Shown in pieces: positions 19,284 to 30,314 of a DNA stretch of 64,000 nt. The stretch is taken from assembly GCF_000468535.1 (NCBI RefSeq), contig NZ_AUQY01000002.1, positions 765,743 through 829,742 of the forward strand, in the 5' to 3' direction. Source of the DNA: Peptoniphilus mikwangii (GTDB taxonomy: Bacteria > Bacillota > Clostridia > Tissierellales > Peptoniphilaceae). Both the position numbers and the translations under genes were made by a program. The notes under the pieces are model-generated. The model was not told the DNA's origin and searched no databases. It worked only from the letters and a program-made list of their open reading frames with translations. Position 1 is the first letter of the stretch. Every line of letters starts with the position of its first letter.

Positions 19284-19315
19284 TCCAATTAATATTTGTT
19301 TTAATTGGATTTTTT
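19284..19315 (+). terminator. Terminator of ABC importer operon
   Basis: TCCAATTAA (19284-19292) pairs with TTAATTGGA (19301-19309), followed by six T. The tail runs into a TATAAT that may serve the next gene. Confidence 0.78.
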
Positions 19316-19338
19316 AATATAATAACTATGGTGATTAT

Positions 19339-20241
19339 ATGAATAAAATTCTTTTTATACTCAGTACTAAAGCAGGATCATCAGATTTTAAGTCTTTTAA
19401 AGAAAACATAATTAATACTTATACAAAGCATAATATGCTGGAAAATCTTAAAATCGTTGAAACATTAGATAAAGAACATGCAAAAAGAGCCGCTCAAGAA
19501 TTTATTGAGCTTCCATATGAAAATAAGATAATATACAGCTGCGGTGGAGACGGAACACTAAATGAAGTTGCATCGGTAGTATATGGTAGCAATACTGCTC
19601 TTGGATTAATTCCAATGGGTACGGGAAATGACTTTTCCAAAAATTTTGACTACTCAAATTTTAAAATTGAACAGACAATAAATCCAAAAATTTCACCAAT
19701 TGATATCATTTCAATAAATGATAGAATAAGTGTAAATGTAATGAGCCTCGGTTTTGATACCTCAGTGCTTAGAAATGTATATATGATTTTAAAAAAATAT
19801 CCTTTTTTTAAAAAACACAGTTTTATGCTCGGTGCAATTTATTCTCTGCTAAATATTGAAAGTGATACATTAAATGTAGAACTTAATTTAGCAAATGGAA
19901 AATCATTAGTTTTAAATGACACTTACACTATAACAGCACTTTGCAACGGCAGATATTACGGAAGCGGTTTTAATCCATCTCCAAACTCGATTTTAGATGA
20001 TGGTATTTTAGAACTTCTACTTGTAAAAAAACTGTCCCTTCTAAAGATATTAAACTTACTTCCAAAATATAAAAAAGGAACTCATTTAAATAATAAAAAA
20101 GTTGCAATATATGAAGTTACAAGTGGAAAAATTTGTTCAGAAAATGAAATATACGCAAACTGTGACGGAGAAATATTTAAGAGTAAATATTTTAATTTTA
20201 AAGTTCTTAAAAATTCAATCCTATGGGCAAATTTAAAGTAG
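19339..20241 (+). CDS. Diacylglycerol/lipid kinase family protein
   Basis: A 300-residue protein of the DagK/YegS/BmrU lipid-kinase family. The nucleotide-binding signature CGGDGTLNEVA lies near residue 75 and GLIPMGTGNDFSKN near residue 100; the C-terminal half is the expected beta-sandwich with DDGILELLLV. It phosphorylates a membrane lipid, most likely diacylglycerol, using ATP. GGTGAT precedes the ATG. It ends nine bases before the SDR start and shares its transcript. Confidence 0.9.
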   Translation: MNKILFILSTKAGSSDFKSFKENIINTYTKHNMLENLKIVETLDKEHAKRAAQEFIELPYENKIIYSCGGDGTLNEVASVVYGSNTALGLIPMGTGNDFSKNFDYSNFKIEQTINPKISPIDIISINDRISVNVMSLGFDTSVLRNVYMILKKYPFFKKHSFMLGAIYSLLNIESDTLNVELNLANGKSLVLNDTYTITALCNGRYYGSGFNPSPNSILDDGILELLLVKKLSLLKILNLLPKYKKGTHLNNKKVAIYEVTSGKICSENEIYANCDGEIFKSKYFNFKVLKNSILWANLK

Positions 20242-20249
20242 GTGATATT

Positions 20250-20981
20250 ATGAAAACTGTTTTAATAACCGGTGCATCTCGTGGAATTGGGTCTGCCATT
20301 GCAAAAAGACTTTCGCTTGAAAATTATAATTTAGTTTTAAATTATAACAACAGTGAAAAATCGGCTTTGTCACTAAGAGATGAAATAAGAATTACAAACA
20401 AAAACTGTATAGCAATAAAAGCAGATGTATCTAAACTCGAAGAAGTCCAAAATATGTATTCCGAAATCGAAAAAACATTCGGAAGTGTTGACATCCTTAT
20501 AAATAATGCCGGAATTTCTTTTACAGGACAATTTCAGGATACATCTCCTGATATTTGGAACAAGATATTAAACACTAATGTAACCGGGATGTATAATACA
20601 ATATATACCGTCCTTCCAAAAATGTTATCAAACCATGAAGGTGTAATACTGAACTTTTCTTCAATATGGGGTTCACATGGAGCGTCTTGTGAAGTTGCAT
20701 ACTCCACAAGTAAGGGTGCTGTCGAATCGCTTACAAAATCACTTGCAGTTGAACTTGCTCCTTCAAACATAAGAGTAAATGCAATTTCACCCGGAACTGT
20801 AAACACAGATATGATGAAATCATACAGCGCTGATGACATGAAAATAATATGCAATGAAATACCGATGCAAAGAATTTCTCAGCCGGAAGAAATTGCAGAA
20901 TTGGTTTGCTTTTTAATATCATATAAAAATTCATATATGACAGGTCAAATTATATGTGCCGACGGAGGCATGTGCGTATAA
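20250..20981 (+). CDS. SDR-family oxidoreductase, FabG-like
   Basis: A 243-residue short-chain dehydrogenase/reductase. It shows the cofactor motif TGASRGIG, the NNAG motif and the catalytic Ser, Tyr and Lys in SSIWG and YSTSK, then the SPGTVNTDM loop and a C-terminal GQIICADGGMCV. It resembles 3-oxoacyl-ACP reductase FabG, but no fatty-acid genes are adjacent, so the substrate is open. The upstream extension of the frame lies within the lipid kinase gene; the ATG at 20250 has GGTGAT five bases before it. Confidence 0.9.
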   Translation: MKTVLITGASRGIGSAIAKRLSLENYNLVLNYNNSEKSALSLRDEIRITNKNCIAIKADVSKLEEVQNMYSEIEKTFGSVDILINNAGISFTGQFQDTSPDIWNKILNTNVTGMYNTIYTVLPKMLSNHEGVILNFSSIWGSHGASCEVAYSTSKGAVESLTKSLAVELAPSNIRVNAISPGTVNTDMMKSYSADDMKIICNEIPMQRISQPEEIAELVCFLISYKNSYMTGQIICADGGMCV

Positions 20982-20983
20982 AA

Positions 20984-21025
20984 ATACCCTCTTTACCGAA
21001 TGACCGGTAAAGAGGGTATCTTTTT
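20984..21025. terminator. Bidirectional terminator, SDR / htrA
   Basis: A perfect 15-pair inverted repeat (20984-20998 with 21005-21019) around a six-base loop, with A/T-runs on both sides, between convergent genes. Confidence 0.93.
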
Positions 21026-21033
21026 CTCCTTCT

Positions 21034-22248
21034 TTATTTACCTTCTATGCTTTCAGTATCTTTTAGATACTCTCCAAACTCAATCTCGACTTGTTTTTCT
21101 TTTCCGTCTCGAACTATTGTTATCTTTTCTCTGTCTCCCACCTTATACTTATATAATGCAACTCTAAGTGAACTTTCATTTTCAATTTCAGTATCACCTA
21201 TCTTTGTAATTACATCGCCCGCTTCTATTCCAGCCTGTTTAGCAGGTGAATTTTCTCTGACGGCAAATACAAACACGCCCTTGTCAACTCCAAGATCCTT
21301 ATTCAAATATCTCTGAACGTCAACTGCATTTACAGGATTTTCTATACCCATGAACACAATATTATATGTTCCGGTGTTTATTACCTGCTCAATTATAGGC
21401 TTTACAGTATTTATCGGAATTGAAAAACCAAGGCCTTCGGCAGAATTTACCTTAACTGTATTTATTCCTATTACTTCTCCTTTTTCATTCAAAAGAGGTC
21501 CTCCTGAATTACCTCCGTTAATTGAGGCGTCCGTCTGAATAAGACCTGTCATATATCCTCCGCCATTTACCTGACCTACATATCTGTTAAGTCCGGAAAT
21601 TATACCCTGTGTAACACTTCTTTGATATGCTATATCTATAGGATTACCTATGGCTATTGCCGTTTGACCGATTTGAAGTGTACTTGAATCGCCAAGTGTA
21701 GCCGCCGTTAATTTTCCCTTAGGCTCAATTTTCACTATGGCAATATCAATATTTGAATCCACCCAAATAGGCTTTCCCTCTAAAGTTGTTCCGTCATCCA
21801 AAAGTACAGTTGCTGTATCTACAACTTGAGATCCCACTTTAACAACATGCGCATTTGTAAGAATATATCCTCTTTCATCTACAATTATTCCTGAACCTGT
21901 TCCTTTTGCCTCAACAGCTCCGAACATGCTATTTACCTGTCCTTTAGTTGTAATTCCAACTACTGATGGAATTGCCTTTTGAGCTACTGCCTGTGCAACA
22001 TTAACTTCGCCTTTTGTGCTTATTGTGACTGCATTATTTCCATTAGCCGATGCCAAGTTCGTCTCCGATGACATTTTTTCTCCAAACAATGCATAAGTTA
22101 TTGATGAACCTACTATTCCTCCGATAAGAGAAAATACTATCGCAAGAACTATTACGGATTTATTACTCTTCTTTTTTCTTCTTCTATTATTCTCATTTTC
22201 ATAATTATATTCATATTTTTGTTCTTGATATAAAGTTTCGTTTTCCAT
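21034..22248 (-). CDS. HtrA/DegP-type membrane-anchored serine protease
   Basis: A 404-residue S1C protease. A basic cytoplasmic N-terminus (NNRRRKKKSNKS) is followed by one membrane anchor near residues 32-55. The trypsin-like domain carries the triad His in TNAHVV, Asp in NIDIAIVKI and Ser in GGNSGGPLL. One PDZ domain follows (VFVFAVRENSPAKQAGIEAGD). It degrades or refolds misfolded proteins on the outer face of the membrane. The frame is open for 27 more codons, but GGAGG is properly spaced only from the ATG at 22248. Confidence 0.93.
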   Translation of the reverse strand: MENETLYQEQKYEYNYENENNRRRKKKSNKSVIVLAIVFSLIGGIVGSSITYALFGEKMSSETNLASANGNNAVTISTKGEVNVAQAVAQKAIPSVVGITTKGQVNSMFGAVEAKGTGSGIIVDERGYILTNAHVVKVGSQVVDTATVLLDDGTTLEGKPIWVDSNIDIAIVKIEPKGKLTAATLGDSSTLQIGQTAIAIGNPIDIAYQRSVTQGIISGLNRYVGQVNGGGYMTGLIQTDASINGGNSGGPLLNEKGEVIGINTVKVNSAEGLGFSIPINTVKPIIEQVINTGTYNIVFMGIENPVNAVDVQRYLNKDLGVDKGVFVFAVRENSPAKQAGIEAGDVITKIGDTEIENESSLRVALYKYKVGDREKITIVRDGKEKQVEIEFGEYLKDTESIEGK

Positions 22249-22337
22249 AATCTTTTCCTCCTTCACATAGAAATTTATACCCATTCTAAAAAAACTATGT
22301 GAAAAGAGTGTGTTTTTTTTATAATACATTTGAAAAA

Positions 22338-22346
22338 TGTTATAAT
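22338..22346 (+). promoter_or_regulatory. Extended -10 promoter of MBL-fold gene
   Basis: TGT-TATAAT lies 19 bases before the ATG at 22365. Confidence 0.55.
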
Positions 22347-22364
22347 GTGAAAAGGAGGTACTCT

Positions 22365-23030
22365 ATGAAAATAACATTTATAAGACATTCTTGCTATACA
22401 GTTGAAACTGATAATTACTTCTTGATTTTTGACTACATAGGCGGAAAACTGCAACTACCCGAAAATAAAATTTCAATATTTTTTGTAAGTCACAGACATT
22501 CAGATCACTTTAAAAAAGAAATTTTTAACTTTAATGCTGATCACTATATAATAAGTGATGATGTAGATATTAAAAAAGCTGAAAACATAACTTCAGTTTC
22601 TCCCGATAATGAACTTGATCTATTGGGAATTAAAGTTAAAACTCACGGCTCAACTGATGAAGGTGTAAGCTTTTATGTAAATGTTGATGGAACAGGAATA
22701 GTTCACTGCGGAGATTTAAACTATTGGATATGGCCGGAATATTCTAAATCAGATATTGAAAATATGGACAGATGGTTTAAATCTGAAGCGGACAAATTTA
22801 AAAATGAAAATGTCTTTGCAATAATGCTTCCTGTCGATCCAAGACTTAAAGACAATTATTATTTAACTTGTGATTATTTCTTAAGGACAAATTCCGCAAA
22901 ACATTACTTTCCGATGCATATGTGGGAAAATTACTCGATATCACAAAAATTAAAAAATAAATATAAAAATATATATCCGCAAAAAATTATACACGTAATC
23001 CAAAAAGAAAATCAAATTTTTGAATTCTAA
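22365..23030 (+). CDS. MBL-fold metallo-hydrolase
   Basis: A 221-residue protein of the metallo-beta-lactamase fold. The metal motif is SHRHSDHF near residue 45, and HCGDLNYWIW later provides further ligands. It belongs to the small UlaG-like group (MKITFIRHSCYTVE start); the substrate is unknown. The ATG at 22365 has AGGAGG in good spacing, whereas the longer frame from 22299 would run over the promoter. Single gene, ended by a hairpin shared with pepD. Confidence 0.85.
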   Translation: MKITFIRHSCYTVETDNYFLIFDYIGGKLQLPENKISIFFVSHRHSDHFKKEIFNFNADHYIISDDVDIKKAENITSVSPDNELDLLGIKVKTHGSTDEGVSFYVNVDGTGIVHCGDLNYWIWPEYSKSDIENMDRWFKSEADKFKNENVFAIMLPVDPRLKDNYYLTCDYFLRTNSAKHYFPMHMWENYSISQKLKNKYKNIYPQKIIHVIQKENQIFEF

Positions 23031-23032
23031 AT

Positions 23033-23062
23033 AAAAAAAGAGTGGTGATCCACTCTTTTTAT
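23033..23062. terminator. Bidirectional terminator, MBL gene / pepD
   Basis: AAAAAGAGTGG (23035-23045) pairs with CCACTCTTTTT (23050-23060) around the loop TGAT. Confidence 0.9.
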
Positions 23063-24489
23063 TTTAAATTTTCAAGAAGTTTTAATGTGAATTTCCACAT
23101 TCTCTCTGTTGATGAAATACTTACCCTTTCCTTTGGAGAGTGTACATCATGCATCTCAGGTCCAAAACTAATCATATCACAATTAGGAAGAACTTTTTTT
23201 AATAAACCGCATTCAAGTCCGGCATGAATTGCACTATATGTTGCTTTACTACCGAATAGCTCCTCATAAGTTTTTATGGAAATATCTCTTAAAATACTTT
23301 CTTCTTCAAATTGCCATGCAGGATATCTGTTACTTTCTATTGTTTTGGCATTACATCTCTTAGCAGAAATCTTTAAAACATCTAAAACTCTTTCAAGTTC
23401 AGATTCTGTTGAAGACCTAACTGATGTTGTATATACAATCTTATTATCTTTTTCAAATAACACCGCATTATTAAGTGAAGTTTCTACCAATCCCTCTATA
23501 TCTTTTGACATAGAAATTACTCCGTCAGGCACAATCATTGAATAATCTATGAAATCATCTGTAAGATTTTTTGTATATGAATCTCTATTTTCACAAGACT
23601 CTATATCAATTACTATTCCATCATCTTCTACTCTGTATTCATTTTTTATGGTAACTGCAAGCTTTTCTATTGTATCTATTGCAAGTTCCTTTTCTTCTAC
23701 CAATATTTCAGCTTTAGCAGAATCCGGAATTGCATTATGTTTTGCTCCTCCTTTAAGTGAGATAATTCTAAGTTCTGTAACTTCTCTTACGGCACTTAAT
23801 AATCTTGAAAGAATTTTATTTGCATTAGCTCTTTGTCTTATTATTTCTCCTCCGGAATGTCCTCCCTTTAGTCCCCTTACAGTTATTCTTAAAGCTTCTC
23901 CTTTAAAATGTTCTCTTTCAATATCAAATATAACATTCATTGATGAACCGCCTGCACAACTTACAAGAAAGATACCTTCCTCCTCAGAATCAATATTTAA
24001 AAGCATATTTCCATTTAACATACCTTCTTTTAGAGCAGCTGCTCCATCCATTCCCGTTTCTTCATTTGTAGTGATTAAAACCTCAAGTGCAGGATGCTTA
24101 TACTCATTTGAGTCTAAAATTGCAAGTGCATAAGCTACAGCAATGCCATCATCTGCTCCAAGTGTAGTTTTATTTGCTTTTACAAAATCTCCGTCTACTA
24201 TCATCTCTATCGGATCTGTATCAAAATTGTGGTCTGAGTCCTCTTCTTTAACACAAACCATATCCATATGTCCTTGAATTATTACAGGTTTTGAATTTTC
24301 ATAGCCGTTTGTTGCAGGTTTTTTTATTATTACATTGTATACATCATCTTGAAATACTTCTAAATTTCTTTCTTTTGCAAAATTTACCAAAAAATCAGAA
24401 ACTCTTTTTTCACTTCCTGAACATCTTGGAATTTGGTTTATTTCATAAAACCATTTAAATACTTCTTTAGGTTCAATATTTAAGTTCAT
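23059..24489 (-). CDS. pepD: Beta-Ala-His dipeptidase-type M20 peptidase (PepD)
   Basis: A 476-residue cytosolic aminoacyl-histidine dipeptidase. Metal ligands are seen in IIQGHMDMVCVK, TTLGADDGIAVA and TNEETGMDGAA, and a late HAGLECGLL supplies the last site. The inserted lid domain (about residues 195-330) is present. It hydrolyses dipeptides, including Xaa-His, to feed amino-acid fermentation. The length matches the family. It is a single gene with a terminator shared with the convergent MBL gene. Confidence 0.94.
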   Translation of the reverse strand: MNLNIEPKEVFKWFYEINQIPRCSGSEKRVSDFLVNFAKERNLEVFQDDVYNVIIKKPATNGYENSKPVIIQGHMDMVCVKEEDSDHNFDTDPIEMIVDGDFVKANKTTLGADDGIAVAYALAILDSNEYKHPALEVLITTNEETGMDGAAALKEGMLNGNMLLNIDSEEEGIFLVSCAGGSSMNVIFDIEREHFKGEALRITVRGLKGGHSGGEIIRQRANANKILSRLLSAVREVTELRIISLKGGAKHNAIPDSAKAEILVEEKELAIDTIEKLAVTIKNEYRVEDDGIVIDIESCENRDSYTKNLTDDFIDYSMIVPDGVISMSKDIEGLVETSLNNAVLFEKDNKIVYTTSVRSSTESELERVLDVLKISAKRCNAKTIESNRYPAWQFEEESILRDISIKTYEELFGSKATYSAIHAGLECGLLKKVLPNCDMISFGPEMHDVHSPKERVSISSTERMWKFTLKLLENLK

Positions 24490-24572
24490 TTTTACCTCCT
24501 AAATTTTTAATATAATATAATTATAATACATCTTAAGCTAATTTAGCAGAGCTAAATTCTTTATTCTCTAAA

Positions 24573-24605
24573 TAAAAAAGTTGACCTTCTCAATAAAAGC
24601 CAACT
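24573..24605 (-). terminator. Terminator of the L,D-transpeptidase gene
   Basis: On the minus strand a ten-pair stem with two G-T pairs (arms at 24605-24596 and 24588-24579) is followed by six T. Confidence 0.78.
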
Positions 24606-24615
24606 CAATTTTAAT

Positions 24616-25398
24616 TTAAAATACTAATAATTCATCTACAGTGTAATTTTCTTCAACCGGTTCTGAATTTACAGGTGTATTTATAGGAGCAACAGAATTA
24701 TCTTTTTTCTCCTCTACAATTTGTCTTACACCCCAACTTGCAAGTTCTTCATCAGTCCCTATCCAAACAGGCATACCAACTCTTGCTCTTGGGAATATAA
24801 ATGTTTCAATATCATAATTAAACATTCTCATACAACCGTTAGATGCATACGTCCCTATCTGATGAGGCTTTATTGTGCCATGAATTCCATAACCCGAATA
24901 TCCCGGAAGACTAAGTCCCATCCAACGTTCTCCAAGAGGATTGTTAGGATCATCAGCTTTTGCCGGCTTATATTTTCCGTTCATTCCACCCCATGCAGGA
25001 TTTACATGCTTACTTTGAATCTTTCCCTTTGCTGATGGTGTAGGAGTTTCATTAGTCCCTAACGCTATTGGAAATTTATACATCGGAGCTGTTCCGCTAT
25101 AGAAAGTTAATGTCTTTTTAGTCTTATTTACAACTATCCATTCTCCGCTTGTAGGAGCGTTTTGAATGTCATCCTTTACAACCATATTAGAATTATATAA
25201 AACTTTTTTTGTAATATCATTTATTTTTCCTGTTACCGTCAGATTTGACAGTGCTTGAAATTTTTTAATTTCAGCAACTTTCTCCGCACCACTCTTATCC
25301 ATAAAGTGATTCGGCCTCACATATTCAGCTCTTACTGATGTAGGAAACAACATCAAAGCTGATAATACAATTAAACCAAAACTATTTTTTATCTTCAA
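24616..25398 (-). CDS. Secreted YkuD-family L,D-transpeptidase
   Basis: A 260-residue exported protein with a signal peptide ending near SVRAE. Residues 35-65 resemble a remnant peptidoglycan-binding repeat. The YkuD domain (about 85-215) has the catalytic segment HGTIKPHQIG and SNGCMRM, where the Cys is the nucleophile; the usual S-H-G-C has Asn for His at the second position. It would form 3-3 peptidoglycan cross-links or anchor proteins to the wall. The start codon is TTG with GGAGTG six bases upstream. It has its own promoter directly after uvrA. Confidence 0.88.
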   Translation of the reverse strand: MKIKNSFGLIVLSALMLFPTSVRAEYVRPNHFMDKSGAEKVAEIKKFQALSNLTVTGKINDITKKVLYNSNMVVKDDIQNAPTSGEWIVVNKTKKTLTFYSGTAPMYKFPIALGTNETPTPSAKGKIQSKHVNPAWGGMNGKYKPAKADDPNNPLGERWMGLSLPGYSGYGIHGTIKPHQIGTYASNGCMRMFNYDIETFIFPRARVGMPVWIGTDEELASWGVRQIVEEKKDNSVAPINTPVNSEPVEENYTVDELLVF

Positions 25399-25426
25399 TT
25401 AATACACTCCATTCATCAATGGTACT

Positions 25427-25455
25427 ATTTTATAATAAATCATTTTTCAAGTCAA
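25427..25455 (-). promoter_or_regulatory. Promoter of the L,D-transpeptidase gene
   Basis: On the minus strand TTGACT (25455-25450), 17 bases, TAAAAT (25432-25427), close to the sigma-A consensus. It lies immediately beyond the uvrA stop. Confidence 0.75.
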
Positions 25456-25462
25456 ACCTTAA

Positions 25463-28282
25463 TTACAATAGAATTTTCTTTAAAAATTGTCCTGTATATG
25501 ATTTTTCTATATCGGCAATCTCCTCAGGTCTACCTGTGGCAATTATTGTTCCGCCATTATTTCCTCCTTCAGGTCCAATATCGATAATATGATCTGCCGT
25601 CTTTATAACATCAAGATTATGTTCAATCACAACTACGGTATTTCCTCTGTTCACAAGTTCATTTAAAACTTTTAATAATTTTCTTATATCTTCACTATGA
25701 AGACCTGTTGTAGGCTCATCCAATATATATATTGTTCTTCCTGTAGCTTTCTTTGAAAGTTCCGTTGCAAGTTTAATTCTCTGTGCTTCTCCTCCGGAAA
25801 GTTGTGTTGACGGCTGTCCCAATTTAATGTAAGACAATCCGACATCTCTTAGTGTTTCAATTTTCCTTAAAACTCTCGGATGATTTTCAAAATATACAAG
25901 TGCCTCTTCAACAGTCATATCAAGTATATCTGAAATATTCTTATCCCTATATTTAACTTGTAACGTTTCTCTATTATATCTCTTTCCCTTACATACTTCG
26001 CACGGAACATATACATCAGGTAAAAAATGCATTTCAACCTTTATTATTCCATCGCCCTTACAAGCTTCACATCTTCCGCCTTTAACATTAAAGGAGAACC
26101 TGCCTTTTTTATACCCTCTAATCTTCGATTCATTTGTCATTGTAAATATATCTCTTATTAAATCAAATGCTCCTGTGTAAGTTGCAGGATTAGATCTTGG
26201 AGTTCTTCCTATTGGACTCTGATCTATATTTACAACTTTATCCAGATTTTCAATTCCTTCAATTTTTGTATGCTTACCCGGCTTAACTCTTGATCCGTTT
26301 AAATTTTGTGTAAGTGATTTATATAGTATTTCATTTATGAGAGAACTCTTTCCGCTCCCTGATACTCCTGTTACTGCAACAAACTGACCAAGCGGAATTT
26401 CAACATTTATATTTTTAAGATTATTTTCTCTTGCTCCATAAATTTTTATACTTTTTCCGGTATAAGGGCGTCTTTGCTCAGGTAATTCTATTTTCTTACG
26501 TCCTGAAAGATATGCCCCTGTTATGGATTCTTCAACTTGCATTATCTCATCGGCACTTCCCTGTGCAACAATTCTTCCTCCGTCTCTTCCCGCCAAAGGT
26601 CCTATATCTACAATTTGATCCGCCATTCGCATTGTGTCCTCATCATGTTCGACAACTATAAGTGTATTTCCTATATCAGTTAAATTTCTAAGAGCCTTTA
26701 AAAGTTTTTCGTTATCTCGTTGATGAAGTCCTATACTCGGTTCATCTAAAACATATATAACTCCGACAAGCTGTGAGCCAATTTGAGTTGCAAGCCTTAT
26801 TCTCTGTGCTTCTCCTCCCGAAAGAGTCCCCGCCATTCTTGAAAGTGTAAGATATTCAAGTCCAACATTTTGTAAAAATGATAATCTTGCCTTTATTTCT
26901 TTTAAAATTTGATTGGCTATTATGGATTCTTTTTCTGTAAGCTTTAATTCTTCAAAAAATTTAACAGCATCAGACACAGAAAGTTCCGTAAGCTCAAATA
27001 TATTAAGCCCATTTACTTTTACCGACAACGATGACTCTTTAAGTCTTGCTCCATGGCAATGCGGACATGGTTCTTCATTCATAAACTCTTCTATTTTACC
27101 TATTATAAAATCTGAAGAAGTTTCCATGTATCTTCTTTTTAAATTTTTAAGTATTCCTTCAAAATTTCCCCTGTATGTTTTTGCTCCTGAAAAATGTGAA
27201 TCAAAATCAAATTCTATTTCTCTTTCAGTTCCATATAGAAGCGCATTCATAAATTCTTCAGGTGCTTCTTTTATCGGTTTACTTGTGCTGAAATTAAATT
27301 CCTTGGCAAGTTGTTTAACCATTTCCGTATAGTAAGTTCCTTCTGCTCCGGAATAACAAACTATAGCTCCTTCATCTATTGAAAGTTCTCTATTCGGAAT
27401 CACAAGTTCCGGATCTACTTCCTTTGAAAATCCTATACCCTTACATGTCTCACAAGCTCCTATCGGAGAGTTGAACGAAAATGAACGCGGAGATATTTCC
27501 TCAATTACAATTCCACAGTCCGGACAGGCCAGCTTTGAAGAAAATGTAATTTTTTCTCCTCCAACCACATCAATGTTTACCATACCTTCAGATAATCCAA
27601 GTGCAAGTTCGATAGAATCCACAAGTCTTGATTCGACTCCATCTTTTATGACAATTCTATCTACAACTATTTCAATATCATGCACCTTATTTTTTTCCAG
27701 TTCTATATCCTCTTCAGATATGTCCTTAATTTCTCCATCGACTATAACTCTTATAAATCCGTCTTTTTTAATATTTTCAAGAGTTCTCTTATGAGTCCCC
27801 TTCCTCCTTCTAACTACCGGAGCCAATACCTGAATTTTGGTTCTATCTTCAAGAGTCATTGCCCTGTCTACCATTTGATCCACTGTAAAAGAACTTATTT
27901 CTTTACCGCATTTAGGACAATACGGATGTCCTACTCTTGCATATAAAAGTCTGAAATAATCATAAATTTCAGTTACGGTTCCCACTGTTGAACGCGGATT
28001 TTTACTTGTAGTTTTTTGATCTATGGATATTGACGGACTCATTCCCTCAATATAATCAACTTCCGGCTTATCCATTTGTCCTAAAAATTGTCTTGCATAA
28101 GATGACAAACTCTCTACATATCTTCTTTGTCCCTCCGCATAAATTGTATCAAATGCTAACGAACTTTTCCCTGAACCTGATAGACCTGTAAAAACTATAA
28201 ATTTATTTCTTGGAATTGTTAAATCAACATTTTTTAAATTATGCTGATGTGCTCCTTTAATTACAATATTCTCTTCTGACAA
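25463..28282 (-). CDS. uvrA: Excinuclease ABC subunit UvrA
   Basis: A full-length 939-residue UvrA with two ABC-type ATPase halves. Walker A motifs are [13 protein letters not shown] and [13 protein letters not shown], signatures are [13 protein letters not shown] and [13 protein letters not shown], and zinc modules are YCPKCGKEI and the [16 protein letters not shown] pair. UvrA scans DNA for bulky damage and loads UvrB. It starts 10 bases after uvrB and is co-transcribed, placing both under the upstream SOS-type operator. Confidence 0.98.
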   Translation of the reverse strand: MSEENIVIKGAHQHNLKNVDLTIPRNKFIVFTGLSGSGKSSLAFDTIYAEGQRRYVESLSSYARQFLGQMDKPEVDYIEGMSPSISIDQKTTSKNPRSTVGTVTEIYDYFRLLYARVGHPYCPKCGKEISSFTVDQMVDRAMTLEDRTKIQVLAPVVRRRKGTHKRTLENIKKDGFIRVIVDGEIKDISEEDIELEKNKVHDIEIVVDRIVIKDGVESRLVDSIELALGLSEGMVNIDVVGGEKITFSSKLACPDCGIVIEEISPRSFSFNSPIGACETCKGIGFSKEVDPELVIPNRELSIDEGAIVCYSGAEGTYYTEMVKQLAKEFNFSTSKPIKEAPEEFMNALLYGTEREIEFDFDSHFSGAKTYRGNFEGILKNLKRRYMETSSDFIIGKIEEFMNEEPCPHCHGARLKESSLSVKVNGLNIFELTELSVSDAVKFFEELKLTEKESIIANQILKEIKARLSFLQNVGLEYLTLSRMAGTLSGGEAQRIRLATQIGSQLVGVIYVLDEPSIGLHQRDNEKLLKALRNLTDIGNTLIVVEHDEDTMRMADQIVDIGPLAGRDGGRIVAQGSADEIMQVEESITGAYLSGRKKIELPEQRRPYTGKSIKIYGARENNLKNINVEIPLGQFVAVTGVSGSGKSSLINEILYKSLTQNLNGSRVKPGKHTKIEGIENLDKVVNIDQSPIGRTPRSNPATYTGAFDLIRDIFTMTNESKIRGYKKGRFSFNVKGGRCEACKGDGIIKVEMHFLPDVYVPCEVCKGKRYNRETLQVKYRDKNISDILDMTVEEALVYFENHPRVLRKIETLRDVGLSYIKLGQPSTQLSGGEAQRIKLATELSKKATGRTIYILDEPTTGLHSEDIRKLLKVLNELVNRGNTVVVIEHNLDVIKTADHIIDIGPEGGNNGGTIIATGRPEEIADIEKSYTGQFLKKILL

Positions 28283-28292
28283 AATTTCACCC

Positions 28293-30275
28293 TCAATTAT
28301 CTTTCATCTTTTCCATTTCAGCTCTAAGCTCAGTTATTTTATCTCTTATTTCTGCAGCTCTTTCAAAATCAAGCTGTTCTGCAGATTTATACATTTCATT
28401 CTTAAGAGCATCTATCATTGCTAAAATTTCTTTATCACTAAATTCATTAATGCTACTATAGCTTTCAACTCCCTCAGCCGCAACAGTAGCTTCTATTACT
28501 TCTCTTATTCCCTTTTCAACTGATTTTGGAATAATTCCGTTTTCCTCATTATATTTATCTTGAATAAACCTTCTTCTATTTGTTTCATCAATAGTATATT
28601 TCATTGACTTTGTTTCAAAATCAGCATACATTATTACTTTACCGTCTACATTCCTCGCAGCACGTCCTGCAGTTTGGATAAGCGAAGTTTCCGAACGAAG
28701 AAACCCTTCTTTATCCGCATCAAGTATTGCAACAAGTGATACCTCCGGTAAATCTAAACCTTCCCTCAAAAGATTTATTCCCACAAGTACATCATATTTA
28801 CCTAACCTTAAATCTCTAATGATTTCCATCCTTTCAATAGTATCAACATCAGAATGCATATAAGTAACTTTCATACCTATTTTTTTAAAATGATCAGTTA
28901 AATCTTCTGCCATTTTTTTAGTAAGTGTTGTAATTAAAACTCTTTCACCGCGTTCTTTTACATTCTCTATTTCATTTATTAAATCATCTATTTGATACTT
29001 TGTAGGTCTTACTTCTATAACAGGATCCAAAAGTCCGGTAGGTCTAATTATCTGCTCAACTTTATTCTGTTCATGCTCTTTTTCATATGGACCCGGCGTT
29101 GCAGATACATATATACACTGATTCATTATGCTTTCAAATTCTTCAAACTTAAGCGGTCTGTTATCAAGAGCAGATGGAAGTCTGAATCCGTAATCCACAA
29201 GCGTCTGCTTTCTTGAACGGTCTCCGTTATACATTGCCCTTATCTGAGGAACAGTTGCATGCGATTCATCTATTATAGTCAAAAAATCCTTAGGAAAATA
29301 ATCTATCAAAGTATAGGGTCTTGAACCAGCCTCTCTTGCTGAAAGATGTCTGGAATAATTTTCTATTCCACTGCAAAAACCCATTTCGGAAAGCATTTCT
29401 ATATCATATCTTGTTCTCTGTTCAATTCTTTGTGCTTCAAGTAACTTTTCCTGATCTTTAAGTTCCTTAACTCTTTCATTCAGCTCTTCTTCAATTGTAA
29501 CAATGGCTCGCTTAACCTTTTGCTCCGTTGTCGCAAAGTGAGATGCCGGATAAATTGCAACATGTTTTCTATATCCAAGAACTTCCCCTGTAAGTGCATT
29601 TATTTCAGAAATCCTATCAATTTCATCTCCAAAAAATTCAACTCTTATGGAATTTTCAGATGACCATGATGGAAATATCTCAAGTATATCTCCACGAACT
29701 CTAAATGTACCTCTTACAAAATTAAGATCATTTCTGACATACTGAATCTCTATAAGACGCTTCATAATTTCATTTCTATCTTTTTCCATTCCCGGTCTTA
29801 AGGATACAACAAGATTTTCATAATCTATCGGATCTCCAAGTCCATATATACAAGAAACTGATGCAACAATAATTACATCTCGCCTTTCAAACAAGCTCAT
29901 TGTTGCAGAATGCCTTAGCTTATCAATCTCATCATTAATGGAAGAATCCTTTTCTATAAATGTATCAGTTTGAGGAACATATGCCTCCGGCTGATAATAA
30001 TCATAGTAGGACACAAAATATTCAACCGCATTGTCGGGAAAAAACTCCTTAAATTCACTTGCAAGCTGATATGCAAGCGTCTTGTTATGTGCAATAACAA
30101 GAGTCGGTTTTTGAACTCTTTCTATAACATTTGCCATTGTAAAAGTCTTACCCGAGCCTGTAACACCGAGTAGAGTTTGATGCTTTAAATTTTTATTAAT
30201 TCCATTTACAAGACCATCTATTGCCTGTGGCTGATCTCCGGTTGGAACATAGCTTGAATGTATTTTAAATTCCAT
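28293..30275 (-). CDS. uvrB: Excinuclease ABC subunit UvrB
   Basis: A 660-residue UvrB with helicase motifs: Walker [15 protein letters not shown], the DNA-clamping beta-hairpin region [19 protein letters not shown], and motif [10 protein letters not shown]. The C-terminal UVR domain ([19 protein letters not shown]) binds UvrC. A GTG-started frame begins three codons earlier; the ATG at 30275 with AAGGTG six bases upstream is preferred. The gene is preceded by an extended -10 promoter overlapped by a LexA-like box. Confidence 0.97.
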   Translation of the reverse strand: MEFKIHSSYVPTGDQPQAIDGLVNGINKNLKHQTLLGVTGSGKTFTMANVIERVQKPTLVIAHNKTLAYQLASEFKEFFPDNAVEYFVSYYDYYQPEAYVPQTDTFIEKDSSINDEIDKLRHSATMSLFERRDVIIVASVSCIYGLGDPIDYENLVVSLRPGMEKDRNEIMKRLIEIQYVRNDLNFVRGTFRVRGDILEIFPSWSSENSIRVEFFGDEIDRISEINALTGEVLGYRKHVAIYPASHFATTEQKVKRAIVTIEEELNERVKELKDQEKLLEAQRIEQRTRYDIEMLSEMGFCSGIENYSRHLSAREAGSRPYTLIDYFPKDFLTIIDESHATVPQIRAMYNGDRSRKQTLVDYGFRLPSALDNRPLKFEEFESIMNQCIYVSATPGPYEKEHEQNKVEQIIRPTGLLDPVIEVRPTKYQIDDLINEIENVKERGERVLITTLTKKMAEDLTDHFKKIGMKVTYMHSDVDTIERMEIIRDLRLGKYDVLVGINLLREGLDLPEVSLVAILDADKEGFLRSETSLIQTAGRAARNVDGKVIMYADFETKSMKYTIDETNRRRFIQDKYNEENGIIPKSVEKGIREVIEATVAAEGVESYSSINEFSDKEILAMIDALKNEMYKSAEQLDFERAAEIRDKITELRAEMEKMKDN

Positions 30276-30300
30276 TAATATCACCTTCTCATAATATACC

Positions 30301-30314
30301 CGAACAACTGTTTA
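30301..30314. promoter_or_regulatory. LexA/DinR-type SOS box upstream of uvrBA
   Basis: CGAAC-AACT-GTTTA matches the Gram-positive SOS consensus CGAAC-N4-GTTCG in its GAAC and GTT cores. It abuts and touches the -10 element of the uvrB promoter, a good place for a repressor. Confidence 0.7.

Noticed and set aside
23549..24133. Long plus-strand reading frame of 194 codons opposite pepD
   Set aside because: It is antisense to a clear peptidase gene, has biased composition and no recognisable motif or ribosome-binding site.
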